This document shows positions 17,169 through 26,000 of a stretch of DNA of 64,000 bases, in pieces (the stretch's first letter is position 1; each line of letters starts with the position of its first letter). The DNA comes from Bordetella ansorpii (GTDB taxonomy: Bacteria > Pseudomonadota > Gammaproteobacteria > Burkholderiales > Burkholderiaceae_B). The position numbers were made by a program, and so were the translations under genes. The notes under the pieces are model-generated. The model was given only the letters and a program-made list of their open reading frames with translations, was not told where the DNA came from and ran no database searches. The stretch covers positions 186,001 through 250,000 of the forward strand of contig NZ_FKIF01000008.1 in NCBI RefSeq assembly GCF_900078705.1, read 5' to 3'.

Positions 17169-17420
17169 CTAGAGCCGCAGCGGCACGCCGAAGATGGAGG
17201 CGGTGACGTTGAACACGACCCTGATATACCACCAGATGAATTTCAACGTCGGCAACAGAACGTACCGCCACAGGCCGACCGCGAGCCGCGGTAGCCAGAC
17301 GGTGGTAGCCATGATGAGGACGGGCACGGCCGCGCGCCAGAAAGCGGCCCAGCGATCTTCCGGCGTGGGTTGGAGCGACGGGCATTTGGCCTGGTCGCGA
17401 ACAGGATGCGGAGTAGGCAC
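17169..17420 (-). CDS. Small membrane protein
   Basis: An 83-residue protein with a hydrophobic C-terminal two-thirds (AVPVLIMATTVWLPRLAVGL, then YVLLPTLKFIWWYIRVVFNV), probably two membrane spans. GTG start with GGGAGG eight bases upstream and a leader hairpin just before it. Starts 42 bases after the DUF1173 stop, likely in the same transcript. Function unknown. Confidence 0.6.
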   Translation of the reverse strand: MPTPHPVRDQAKCPSLQPTPEDRWAAFWRAAVPVLIMATTVWLPRLAVGLWRYVLLPTLKFIWWYIRVVFNVTASIFGVPLRL

Positions 17421-17438
17421 GATCAGCCTCCCACAAAT

Positions 17439-17461
17439 CGACCCGCCCGGGGATCGGGTCG
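17439..17461 (-). promoter_or_regulatory. Leader hairpin of the small membrane-protein gene
   Basis: CGACCCG and CGGGTCG form a perfect 7-base stem with a 9-base loop, 18 bases before the GTG start and directly upstream of the GGGAGG site. It lies in the gap after the DUF1173 stop. Confidence 0.5.
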
Positions 17462-17462
17462 T

Positions 17463-18746
17463 TCAGCGATAAGGCGACGAAACCGCATCAGGCAAAGCGG
17501 GAAACGCTTGCCCGGCGGATGCATCCCAGGACCACCAGCCGCCTACGTCGTATTTAGCATCGTAGTACTGTACCTTGTCAGCCCGGCGACGCAAATAGTC
17601 CGCGTCGCTGCGACCCCACGCCTCCATTGGAAAGTCCCGGCCCGCATCAAGCAGCCAGAAGTCGGGAAAGGTGTGCTCGTTGCTGGCATCGAAGCGCAAC
17701 GGCTTCTCGAAGCGGCGCCCTTGCGTGACCAACCAGTCGGCCGCCTGTGCCTCATAGGTCGAGTCCACGGGAATCCAATCGCTGGTCACACGCATCAACG
17801 CGACGTCTAGTACCGCGGCACGCGCAATGCCGTTGATAAGATCAGGGACATCGGTCTGCAAGACTGCGATTGTTCGGGCCCCCTTCCTCCAAGCGTTCAG
17901 TTCTGCGCCAAAGCGCTCATTCAGGTGGGTCCAGATGAGCGGTTTCACGGCCAAGTGGGGAATGCCATGAAAGCCAGCGATCGGCAACGTCGCGCCGCCC
18001 TCGGCCTTTGCCTGATGGCGCGCCAGTGGCGCGATGACGACCAGCCGGCGCGATTGCTTCGATGCCGCCTCGGCGGTGGCGCGATTGCGCTTGGCTTGGG
18101 GGCCGTCAGCCTGGGGTGTGGCAGCCAGCAAGAAATGAGACAGGCGGCTTCGTCCAGTCAAAATGTTGTCCGCAGCTTCGAGCAGGTGATGGTGCACTAC
18201 GCCTAGGTTCCGCTTGCCAGCCATTTTTGGCGACCACCGATTAAACCCCGCTTGTGTCCAGACGAAGTGCAACAGGCCAAGCAGTTTCATCGAAGGCTGC
18301 TTAGTGCCGCGCCCGCCAGGGGAGGGTGGAGCCGCCTGGGGCGTGTCTTCATCGTCCACTTGGTTAGGGGCACGGCGCAGCAGTCCGTGCCGCAGCCGAA
18401 TGCGCCATTCGCCGTCGTCGGTCTCCTGTACGACGCCTTGTTGGTAGGCGCCCAGGCCGGAGCTGGTCGGGTCGGCATGCCAGTACACGCAGTCGGCGGC
18501 ATGCTGCGGACCTGTGCCCGGGAAGCGTGCCAGGTGGTACGTGTCGGCATCCGCGCGGCATCGTATCGACAATCGCTTGGCGCCATTGCCCGAGCACCTG
18601 CACCTCACCGTTGCCTTGCCGTAGTTTTGTTGAAGCACGCTCTTCCAGGCCAGCGCAAACTCGCTGCCGCGCTGAAACGCCGCGTCGTAGATGTTTAAAC
18701 TACCTTTTTGCTCGATGACTGCTGGATAAAGCTTGCCGTCCATCAT
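17463..18746 (-). CDS. DUF1173 protein
   Basis: A 427-residue protein with an N-terminal cysteine cluster (TVRCRCSGNG, RLSIRCRADADTYHLARFPG, then HAADCVYWH) and a C-terminal segment ending FDASNEHTFPDFWLLDAG. This is the DUF1173 family found on integrative and plasmid elements, role unknown. The C-terminal part has a restriction-endonuclease-like feel (HTFPDFWL, then KVQYYDAKYDVGGWW), but I cannot assign catalytic residues. Start at 18746, preceded by GGAGAGCGAC; frames open further upstream lack it. Confidence 0.7.
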   Translation of the reverse strand: MMDGKLYPAVIEQKGSLNIYDAAFQRGSEFALAWKSVLQQNYGKATVRCRCSGNGAKRLSIRCRADADTYHLARFPGTGPQHAADCVYWHADPTSSGLGAYQQGVVQETDDGEWRIRLRHGLLRRAPNQVDDEDTPQAAPPSPGGRGTKQPSMKLLGLLHFVWTQAGFNRWSPKMAGKRNLGVVHHHLLEAADNILTGRSRLSHFLLAATPQADGPQAKRNRATAEAASKQSRRLVVIAPLARHQAKAEGGATLPIAGFHGIPHLAVKPLIWTHLNERFGAELNAWRKGARTIAVLQTDVPDLINGIARAAVLDVALMRVTSDWIPVDSTYEAQAADWLVTQGRRFEKPLRFDASNEHTFPDFWLLDAGRDFPMEAWGRSDADYLRRRADKVQYYDAKYDVGGWWSWDASAGQAFPALPDAVSSPYR

Positions 18747-18848
18747 GTCGCTCTCCATCTGGAACGCGCCAGTGTAAGGCGCTCCGACGGGCACACATTC
18801 GGACTGGAGCGCTCATGGAACGCCGGTTCGGATGTGTACGTATCGGTT

Positions 18849-18883
18849 GGGCCGTCAGCAAGATGCCACGATGCTGACGGCCC
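18849..18883 (-). promoter_or_regulatory. Strong hairpin upstream of the DUF1173 gene
   Basis: GGGCCGTCAGCA and TGCTGACGGCCC are perfect 12-base arms with an 11-base loop, the longest of the island hairpins. It lies 102 bases before the start, further than in the other six cases. Confidence 0.55.
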
Positions 18884-19466
18884 TCGGCGGGCTTTCACCG
18901 CGCAGGCTCGTTGGTCGCCGAGCCCATCGTCGCCCATCTGTTACCCGCCACAGAAGGCCTGCTTCTCAAGCTGGGGCGCTCACATGGGACGGGTCTTGGA
19001 CGACGATGCCTTTGCTTTTCCGGCCTGAACCAAGCCAGGAAAGCATCATGATGGTCAACGCTCGGCTGCGCCGCCGCGTGTTCGGTGGACACGCGGACTT
19101 GACCATCCCCTGTGAGACCAGCCCACCTGCCGCGCTCTGCACGCGACCCGCCTCTCGGCTGCTTGGTGTGCTGGATCTTGCCGCTGTCTTTAATGTCCGG
19201 GGCTGTGCGGCCTGCTGCTCCCCTACCGCGGCGCCATCACGGCGGACGCGAGACGAATTGGTGATTCGCTGGTTAAAGATCGAGGTAGCGAAACGCACCA
19301 ATACGGCGGTTTCGGTCCTTGTTGAGCACAAGATATCCGCAAAGCTCTGCTCGGTCAAGAACTTTGGTTGGCAATAGTTCGGTAAAAGTTTATTTCATTG
19401 TCGTGCGTTTGCGACGCCAACTGCTGGTCATGGCGAGAAAGTCCTGCAAGCAGGGTGGGGCGCTGG
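18884..19466. other. Region without a confident gene
   Basis: About 580 bases between the DUF1173 leader and the repressor gene. Several frames are open in this GC-rich stretch, but none has a ribosome site and a recognisable protein. Confidence 0.4.
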
Positions 19467-20078
19467 TCAAGGCGGAGTGCTATGGCCATCGCCTAGGGCG
19501 CCGGCAATGAAGTCAGACAGCCTCACATCTAGCTCGCGCTGTTTGATCGGAGAGAGCGACTCAAAATCGGCTAGCCGCGCAGCGTGGAAAGGCCAGTAGC
19601 CGGCTGGGTGCGGTTCCTGGGGGCGCGTGTAATCGCTCGTGTTGTTCGTTTGCTCGCCCGTCTCTATCCAGGCCAGCGGCACGTCCAAGGCCGCAGCCAA
19701 GGCCTCGTAGTACCGACTCCGGCTGCCGCGCTCGATCTTTGAAATGGCCGCACTGGATATCCCGGCCCGAGTGGCAAGCTCACGTTGGCTAAGACCCAGT
19801 TCCGATCGGCGCTGTTGGATTCGCCGGCCAATCTCAAGATGCCGATCATTCCGGCACGCGGCAGGTTTCGGGGCGTGCGCAGGGTCGCCAGAGGCCAGCC
19901 ATTGCATCGGAACATGCAGCCCTTCCGCCAGCTCCAGCATATAGCGGGTGCCACTGCCATTTTCGATCTTCCGAATGGCGGTATCCGAAATTCCGGCTCG
20001 AGCGGCCAGCTCACGCTGGGTGAGGCCAAGCTCCAGGCGACGCTGCCGCACGCGAGCGGCTAAGTTCACGGTGTCCAT
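19467..20078 (-). CDS. Repressor with two XRE-type HTH domains
   Basis: A 203-residue protein with two tandem helix-turn-helix domains that are clearly internal duplicates: LGLTQRELAARAGISDTAIR (residues about 17-37) and LGLSQRELATRAGISSAAIS (about 93-113). The C-terminal 45 residues (HAARLADFESLSPIKQRELD, then FIAGA) match the end of the 133-residue XRE-like protein encoded at 20475-20876. It is divergent from a Cro/YdaS-like gene across 94 bases, the layout of a phage-type switch. The promoter predicts a leader of only about two bases. Weak Shine-Dalgarno. Confidence 0.85.
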   Translation of the reverse strand: MDTVNLAARVRQRRLELGLTQRELAARAGISDTAIRKIENGSGTRYMLELAEGLHVPMQWLASGDPAHAPKPAACRNDRHLEIGRRIQQRRSELGLSQRELATRAGISSAAISKIERGSRSRYYEALAAALDVPLAWIETGEQTNNTSDYTRPQEPHPAGYWPFHAARLADFESLSPIKQRELDVRLSDFIAGALGDGHSTPP

Positions 20079-20086
20079 ATCCCGTG

Positions 20087-20115
20087 ATTTTATTCCAGTG
20101 GTGATAACTGAACAA
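20087..20115 (-). promoter_or_regulatory. Promoter of the double-XRE repressor
   Basis: On the minus strand TTGTTC (-35, 20110-20115), 17 bases, TAAAAT (-10, 20087-20092). Transcription would start near 20080 and the ATG is at 20078, so the mRNA would be almost leaderless. Confidence 0.5.
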
Positions 20116-20136
20116 GAACTTATAACAGGCTTCCCG

Positions 20137-20165
20137 TTGAGAAATGGCTACCTAAGTTCTATCAT
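20137..20165 (+). promoter_or_regulatory. Promoter of the Cro/YdaS-like gene, predicted leaderless transcript
   Basis: TTGAGA (-35, 20137-20142), 17 bases, TATCAT (-10, 20160-20165). Transcription would start about 7-8 bases on, at or next to the ATG at 20173, and no ribosome site precedes that ATG. Confidence 0.5.
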
Positions 20166-20172
20166 TGCAGTT

Positions 20173-20478
20173 ATGGGACAGCTTGATGACGATCACTCGA
20201 CAGACGACCCAGGGCCGTCATATTTCGGATTGCTCTCGGCCATGAGACTGGCGGGCGGGACGCAAACCGCACTGGCACACGTGCTCGGCGTGTCGCAAAG
20301 CGCTGTCCACAAGATGCTCAATAGCAAGCGTCCCCTCAGCCCTCATCACTGCACCACGCTGGAGCGGCAACTCGGTGTACCAAGGTGGTACACGCGGCCT
20401 ACGGACTACTGGACGATATGGCCGGATTTACCGCCGCCGGCATGTATATCACCCCGCGCCAGGCAGCCTCAACGCTAG
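20173..20478 (+). CDS. Cro/YdaS-like HTH protein
   Basis: A 101-residue protein with a Cro/YdaS HTH: GTQTALAHVLGVSQSAVHKM, then LSPHHCTTLERQLGVPRWYT. Partner of the divergent double-XRE repressor in a phage-like switch. Its end overlaps by four bases the end of the convergent 133-residue XRE-like gene. The start is set by the strong promoter whose transcript would begin at this ATG; in-frame upstream GTG codons near 20099 are alternatives. Confidence 0.7.
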   Translation: MGQLDDDHSTDDPGPSYFGLLSAMRLAGGTQTALAHVLGVSQSAVHKMLNSKRPLSPHHCTTLERQLGVPRWYTRPTDYWTIWPDLPPPACISPRARQPQR

Positions 20479-20876
20479 CGAGACGGTCGCTTGGACCGTT
20501 TTTTCGCAGCCTTCGCGGCTTTCTCCGCTTTGGCGCCGGCGATGAATTCACCGATGCGAATATCAAGCTCAGTTCGGGCGAACGGTGATAGGTCCTGATA
20601 GTCGGCGTAGGTGGAGTGGGCAAACGGCCAGAGCTGCTCAAGCTTGCTGGGCGGCGTGGGATCATCGCTCTCCAGATACCGCGGCGGTAGGTCGAGCGCA
20701 CGTTCCAGCGAACGCGCCCGGCGAGGGCCGAACGATTTGTCTCGCAGCAGAGAGGATATTTCACCCTGGCTCAGGCCGTAGTGTTTGGCGAATGCCGTTA
20801 TCGAAGGGAAGTGGTTGAAGATCCACTTCTTCAACTTGGCCCTCCGAACTTGCATATCTCGGTCATCGATGTCCAT
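20475..20876 (-). CDS. XRE-like regulator sharing a C-terminal domain with the double-XRE repressor
   Basis: A 133-residue protein. N-terminal HTH: FPSITAFAKHYGLSQGEISS, then FGPRRARSLERALDLPPRYL. C-terminal segment DYQDLSPFARTELDIRIGEF matches the double-XRE repressor tail, followed by a basic tail (KAAKAAKKRSKRPSR). The paralogy and the GGTGATA-type inverted repeat upstream suggest it regulates itself and perhaps the neighbouring switch. Confidence 0.7.
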   Translation of the reverse strand: MDIDDRDMQVRRAKLKKWIFNHFPSITAFAKHYGLSQGEISSLLRDKSFGPRRARSLERALDLPPRYLESDDPTPPSKLEQLWPFAHSTYADYQDLSPFARTELDIRIGEFIAGAKAEKAAKAAKKRSKRPSR

Positions 20877-20888
20877 GCCGCATTCTCG

Positions 20889-20909
20889 GGTGATAGTCTT
20901 GATATCACC
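20889..20909. promoter_or_regulatory. Inverted repeat GGTGATA-N7-TATCACC, candidate operator
   Basis: Perfect 7-base arms, 12 bases upstream of the XRE-like gene start. The half-site GGTGATA also occurs in the switch region around 20099-20105, consistent with shared recognition by the related repressors. Confidence 0.5.
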
Positions 20910-20910
20910 A

Positions 20911-20944
20911 AAAAGGAATTATGAAAAATTCCTTTTAAGGAATT
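20911..20944. promoter_or_regulatory. Triple AAGGAATT repeat with perfect 10-base inverted pair
   Basis: AAAAGGAATT and AATTCCTTTT are separated by six bases, followed directly by a third AAGGAATT. Placed between the 624-residue zinc-ribbon gene and the XRE-like gene. A candidate operator or a hairpin ending the upstream transcript. Confidence 0.5.
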
Positions 20945-20981
20945 GGAACGCTGACCAAGGTTTTCGGCGGCCATGCAATAT

Positions 20982-22856
20982 CTACTTGTCCGTGCCCCGG
21001 ATGAGCGAATTCAGCCAGCGCGGGCTGACGTCCAACTGGTCTGCTATCGCTTCACGAGTGCGATGCCGTAGCCGCGCGTGAATCCAGTGAATCAGCCGAT
21101 ACGTTGCACCGAACTCCATGCTGATCGCTCGAGATGGTGCCTGCGAAGCACGCCCGCATGTGTCGCACCGATAGATCGGCTGCGTCACGTGCAATCGCGT
21201 CGGAAGCCCGTCGATCGGGACGTCGCGCACGATGATGGTCCTGTTCTCATGCGCGGTAACTTTCCTCGAGCCGCAGTGCATACAACGGTCAACCTTCTGA
21301 GTCGATACGAGTGAGACGTGGTGCTGTCCTTTGCGCCGTCGGCAACTGCTGACGACATAACCGTTCAGATGCACTGTCCCGTTGAGATCGAGCAGTTCTT
21401 GGGCTTGCCCACGATCCCGCAACGCACGGACGATCCTGTGGACAACCGCACGGGACGCACCAGTTTGGGCAATTAGTTCGTCGACGGACTGCGATTTCAC
21501 TCGATCCGCCAGCCACAGGAGGAAACGATCGGTCGCTGCCAGTTCCAGATCGATGCCGGCGGTGAGCTGCTCGGTATTCTTCCAGCAGCGTTGGCATTGC
21601 ATCACGATCGAGCAGAAATCGAGTTTGACGGTAGCGTCGTCAGTCGGGATGTCCCAGACTGTGCGCCCCCGCCGCCAAGTCGGTTTGATGTCTGTCGACT
21701 CGCAATGCGGGCACATTGACATGGTCGGTTGAGCCTGTAGGCGGATCAGCACCTGTCGCTTGCCACTTGCTGGGGCCGTCTTCCTGGTCCGGCTTGTCTT
21801 CTTGCTTCCTGTGCGCGGACCGCCAACGACGATAGTATCCGGTGGTGGGATCCAGCCAGGTATCGGCACCGCATCAGGGGCAACGACCTGGTATATACCC
21901 GTGCTATCCAGGATCTTGCTAACTGCGCTGGCCGTTATGCCGCTGTCTTTTGCTATGTCTTCCTGGCTACGAGATGCACCCTGGGCGCATACCCAGTCGA
22001 CAGCACGCCGCGTCACCCGCGGCGCGGTATGAAGACCAGCGAGACTGGGTGCATCAATCCGAAACTGCCGCCCGCAATCCAGGCAGCGTCGGGTCTCGTA
22101 GTTCGATAGGACGAGCAGAACCTGGCGACCATCATGCGGCTCATCGCAGATTGTCAGCTCTTGGGTTTTGACGATCTTGCTACGGATCGATCCGCAGTCC
22201 GGGCATGCATGTGCCTGTTCGACCACCTTGACATGAACGATCCAGACTCTCGGTAAGGCGGCGTGATGGGTGGCCTCATATCCCGCCAAATCGAACCAGG
22301 CTGGAGCGCCTTCCACGAGATCGCCGTGTGTGCCAGCCTGATCCAAGAATATTTGCTGAATCGATGAGCGGCGCGCAGCCGTCTCGATCCTGACCTCCTC
22401 GACATCCCGATGGGCCTGCGTGGCAAGCCACTTTGCTAGGCGCTCGCTTATGAAAAGCCGCGTGTCGATCCCAGGTGGCGCGTCGAGCGGTCTGCGACAC
22501 AGCGTGCATCGCTGACCCCAATGGTGCAGCCATAGCGTGACACTTTCATCTTTGTAGGGTAGGTTCCGAATGCACAGCATTGGTAACGCGGTGGTGAGCC
22601 ACGGCTGGCCCCGAGAGCAGCGCTCACAATCTAGGGAAGGAGAGGCAAGCCGAACCTGTAGCGAATAGCCGCGTGCTGTGCGTTTCGCGCCGATAATTGT
22701 GTAGCCGAGCCCGCGCCAGTAGTCGTCCAAGGCCGCTCGTCTCAATGTTTCGGCGTCATCCTGATGTGACCTTATACTGTGTTCGCCTCCCGGTGCGTGA
22801 AGATCGAGAGGCCGACCCAGGTCCTCCGGTGGGTCGGATGAAGAAGTGGAGCCCAT
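20982..22856 (-). CDS. Four-module zinc-ribbon/HTH protein related to ISL3 transposase DNA-binding domains, no nuclease
   Basis: A 624-residue protein of four successive modules, each a CxxC pair, 34-40 residues, a second CxxC pair, then an HTH. Cysteine pairs: 77/80 and 117/120; 218/221 and 258/261; 382/385 and 421/424; 525/528 and 564/567. HTH examples are SRSQEDIAKDSGITASAVSK and TREAIADQLDVSPRWLNSLI. Segments such as RRCLDCGRQFR and VRDVPIDGLPTRLHV are typical of the N-terminal zinc-binding domain of ISL3 transposases, but no DDE catalytic domain follows. It is therefore probably a sequence-specific DNA-binding protein built from transposase parts. A GAGG site precedes the ATG. It closes the island beside the XRE switch. 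Confidence 0.75.
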   Translation of the reverse strand: MGSTSSSDPPEDLGRPLDLHAPGGEHSIRSHQDDAETLRRAALDDYWRGLGYTIIGAKRTARGYSLQVRLASPSLDCERCSRGQPWLTTALPMLCIRNLPYKDESVTLWLHHWGQRCTLCRRPLDAPPGIDTRLFISERLAKWLATQAHRDVEEVRIETAARRSSIQQIFLDQAGTHGDLVEGAPAWFDLAGYEATHHAALPRVWIVHVKVVEQAHACPDCGSIRSKIVKTQELTICDEPHDGRQVLLVLSNYETRRCLDCGRQFRIDAPSLAGLHTAPRVTRRAVDWVCAQGASRSQEDIAKDSGITASAVSKILDSTGIYQVVAPDAVPIPGWIPPPDTIVVGGPRTGSKKTSRTRKTAPASGKRQVLIRLQAQPTMSMCPHCESTDIKPTWRRGRTVWDIPTDDATVKLDFCSIVMQCQRCWKNTEQLTAGIDLELAATDRFLLWLADRVKSQSVDELIAQTGASRAVVHRIVRALRDRGQAQELLDLNGTVHLNGYVVSSCRRRKGQHHVSLVSTQKVDRCMHCGSRKVTAHENRTIIVRDVPIDGLPTRLHVTQPIYRCDTCGRASQAPSRAISMEFGATYRLIHWIHARLRHRTREAIADQLDVSPRWLNSLIRGTDK

Positions 22857-22974
22857 CTCAGCCTCGTTGTGCGAGACAACCTTCTGGTCGTCAAACTCCT
22901 TTGGGTTTGCACCCAGGTCGCAAGGGGCAAACTACACCCCCGTCACATGCACACGCCAAACCCCTGACTTTATC

Positions 22975-22997
22975 GCCGTGGCGTCAGCCGCCACGGC
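22975..22997 (-). terminator. Hairpin after the filamentous-haemagglutinin gene
   Basis: GCCGTGGCG and CGCCACGGC pair perfectly with a 5-base loop, 19 bases after the stop of the exoprotein gene. The following minus-strand bases (GATAAAGTC) are not a good T-run, so a Rho-independent terminator is possible but not certain. Confidence 0.45.
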
Positions 22998-23016
22998 TTC
23001 TCAGGACTCCTCGGAG

Positions 23017-26000
23017 TTACTGCGCGTTAAAGCTCTCCTGGGCAGTCAGTTGCGCCCGGTCGCCGGGATTCAGCGGGCCATTGGCCACTACCTGGATCGT
23101 CTTGTTAGGATCGTAGGCGACCTGCTGGCCAAGCCCCTGGACCCGGGGCCCTGACCGCGAGGTATCAGGCGGTGACGCGGCTGGTACTGCGCCGTCATCG
23201 CCAAAGCCCAAGATCTGCACGCTGATGATGGACGGCAGGTTCTGGCGGGCCGCGGCCTGGCTCTGGCGCATAACGTCTTGCGCGGCCGTGGCAGCGCTCG
23301 AGGCTGCCGCGCTTGCCGAGGTCAGCGCCCCGACGTTCACCGCAGCGATGACAGGTACGCCGGTGGCCTCTCCCTTGGCCTGGATGTTGGCCGCGTTGAC
23401 GACTTGCAGGGCCGCGACGTTGACGCTACCCGAAGACCGAATCCCGGCTTCGCTCGCATCGATGATGCCTTCCGGTGCGATCAGATTGATGCCACCTGGC
23501 GGCACCTCCGGCACCGGGTCTTGGGTCGAAACACCCGCCCCGGTGGCTGGCACGCTGGGCGATTGTGACACATTGCCCATGCCGTCGTAGGCACGCAGCA
23601 GCGGCGTGTAGACCACTGTGCTCTTGGCACCGCGGCCGGCGTTGATATTGCCGTATTGCGACCAGGCCAGGATGTCGCCGCCGTAGGTGGTCATGATGCG
23701 CGACAGTCCCAGCAGGATGCTGTCGCTGGAGTACACCTGGATGTTGCCCGAGCCCTGGGTAATTAGGCCCGCAGGCGGGACGCCATTCGCAGTGGCTGGG
23801 GGTACGCTTTCTACGCCGATGGTCGTGCCGCCAGCGGGCGCTAGCACCTGGATGTCGCCGCCGCCCAAGGTGCGGATGGCGCCGTTGGTGGTCGTACCCT
23901 GGAACAGCGTCAGATTGCCGCCACGATCGATGGGCGCGTACATTTCCGCATAGCGCTGATCCTCCGAATCGCGCAGATTCGCAATGACAGCCGCTTTCTG
24001 CGTGGCGGACAAATCAGCGGCGGCCACGCCCAGCCGGACTGCCTCTTCACTGATGGCGATATCGGCAGCCAAGCTGGACTGAATCCGCGCCTGAATATCC
24101 GTGCCCGTGTCATAGGTTGGGAAGAGCATAGCGATGGCGGCGCGGCCGCGCAGATAGCTGCCCGTGCGCGGACTGCTGGCATCGTTGTACTCGCGCCCGC
24201 CTGCATTCAGTTCGGCGTAGTACAGGTTGCGCGCATACACGCGCTGCTGTTCGGCCGGCAGGCGGCGGAAGAAGGCCTGGGCTTGCGCTTCACGTTGGCG
24301 AGCCTGTTCCTGAGCAATGGCCGGGTCGGTGTCGGCGCCGGGCAGCGAAACCGCTTCGAAAACCAGCGGTGCGCCGTCGTCGGTGGCGCGCACGCCTGTG
24401 TTCGTGGCGAACCGCGTGCTTAGCCAATTGACCAGGCGAAGCTGACTGGTCTGCTGATACTCGTTGGTCAGATCGCGCCGGGCAAAGGCCGGATCGTTGG
24501 GGTTGGCGGCGTAGGCGGCGTTCAGCTCGGCTTGGCGTTGATCAAGGAAGGTCTGCGCCCCGGCCTCGTCGCCGGTGTAGCCGAAGTTTTCTCGCAACCA
24601 GTCGGCCAGCGTCAGCTCGCTGCCGTAGGTCATGACTACCTTGCCAGGCTGCCTGGCCAGCGCGATATCCGGGTCAGCCAGATTGGCTCCGTCCAAATAG
24701 TGCAAGGCGAACCCGGTGTAATCGACTGGGTGATCGCCCAGCCCCACACTGACCGCGATGCCTGCACCACCTGTTCGGTTCTCGCCTCCGTTGATCAAAC
24801 CCAGGCTTTCTAGTTGAGCCGTGTCACCTTGGTAGAGGTGGCGTCCGGCACTGACTTCCAAGAGGCCGGGGCCGGCGATGCGTGCATTAGCGTACTGAAT
24901 ATCGCGCCCAGCCGAAATCATCGAGATATCCGTGCTGTGGTAGTTCAGAAACACTCCGCCAGCGTTGATAATATCGCGCCCTGCGCGCATACGCACCGGC
25001 TTGCCGATCATGTATAGAAGCTCATCAGCAGACTGCCAGAATGATCCCACCGAAACGCCGACAATATCCCCGCTATCTGCGTAGACCCGCACAGGAGTAG
25101 GATCATTGCCATAGAGCGAGCCTGAAGCAGTATTTGCACCGAACGCGAATAGATCGTTGCGTGCGCCCGTCTGTGTGTTGTCGACGAGGTCACTAAATCC
25201 ATCGGGAGACCGACCGATGAAGGCGGGTCGGAACGGCGTCGGTATGGCGGTGGAGGCAGCTCCCGAAGGGTCTAGTCCAAAGCCTCCGCCGTATATGGAG
25301 CCACCTGCCAACAGGTTCATCCAGCCTACACCTTGAGCATTGGGAGCAAAAATCAAACGGTTGGCGCCGGTGCCGCCGGAGACCGTACCGTTGCGCGCAT
25401 AGTAGATGTTCCCTTGTGCTGCGACCGCGTCGAAGCGCGATGGATAGTTCATCTCGAGAAGTGTCGTGTTACCGACAACGGTTCCCGCACCGGGGGCATA
25501 GTGTTGCATTGTGACTGGCGTGAGGTTCCCGCCAGCGGCGAAAAGGCTGACTGCTGTCGTACTTGTCCACAGCGAATACCAACTGATTCCGCCTCCGGCG
25601 TAGCTCTCGAACGGTAAGTAGTTGCTTTGGCTCAGTCGGCCAGGGTCGCCTACGCCGTCGATGACCAAATCTCCGCGGGAAAGAAGTGAGGTTGTTGCAT
25701 CGCCCAGCATCACAACAGGTCCGCCACTAGGGCGGCCCAGACTGGGATATAGCGGATCGACTGCCCGCGCATCGGTAACATCCACGACGCCATAGAGCGG
25801 GTCTACCCGGCCGATGGCGCCTGCTTGCAGAGCCAGCGACCCGCGCAAGTTGGTGAAGACTCCGTTCAGGTCGCTGGGAATGCTGCTGTAGTTCAGGCGG
25901 CCCGGTTCCGTGCCGCTGGCTCGAACCCCCTCGTTGAGCGATCCTCCAACGGCCAAGCGCAAATCCCCCCCTCCGGTGAGAGTCAGTTTCCCATCGACCA

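Noticed and set aside
18832-19377. 181-residue plus-strand frame
   Set aside because: No ribosome site, no recognisable domain; overlaps the hairpin leader of the DUF1173 gene.
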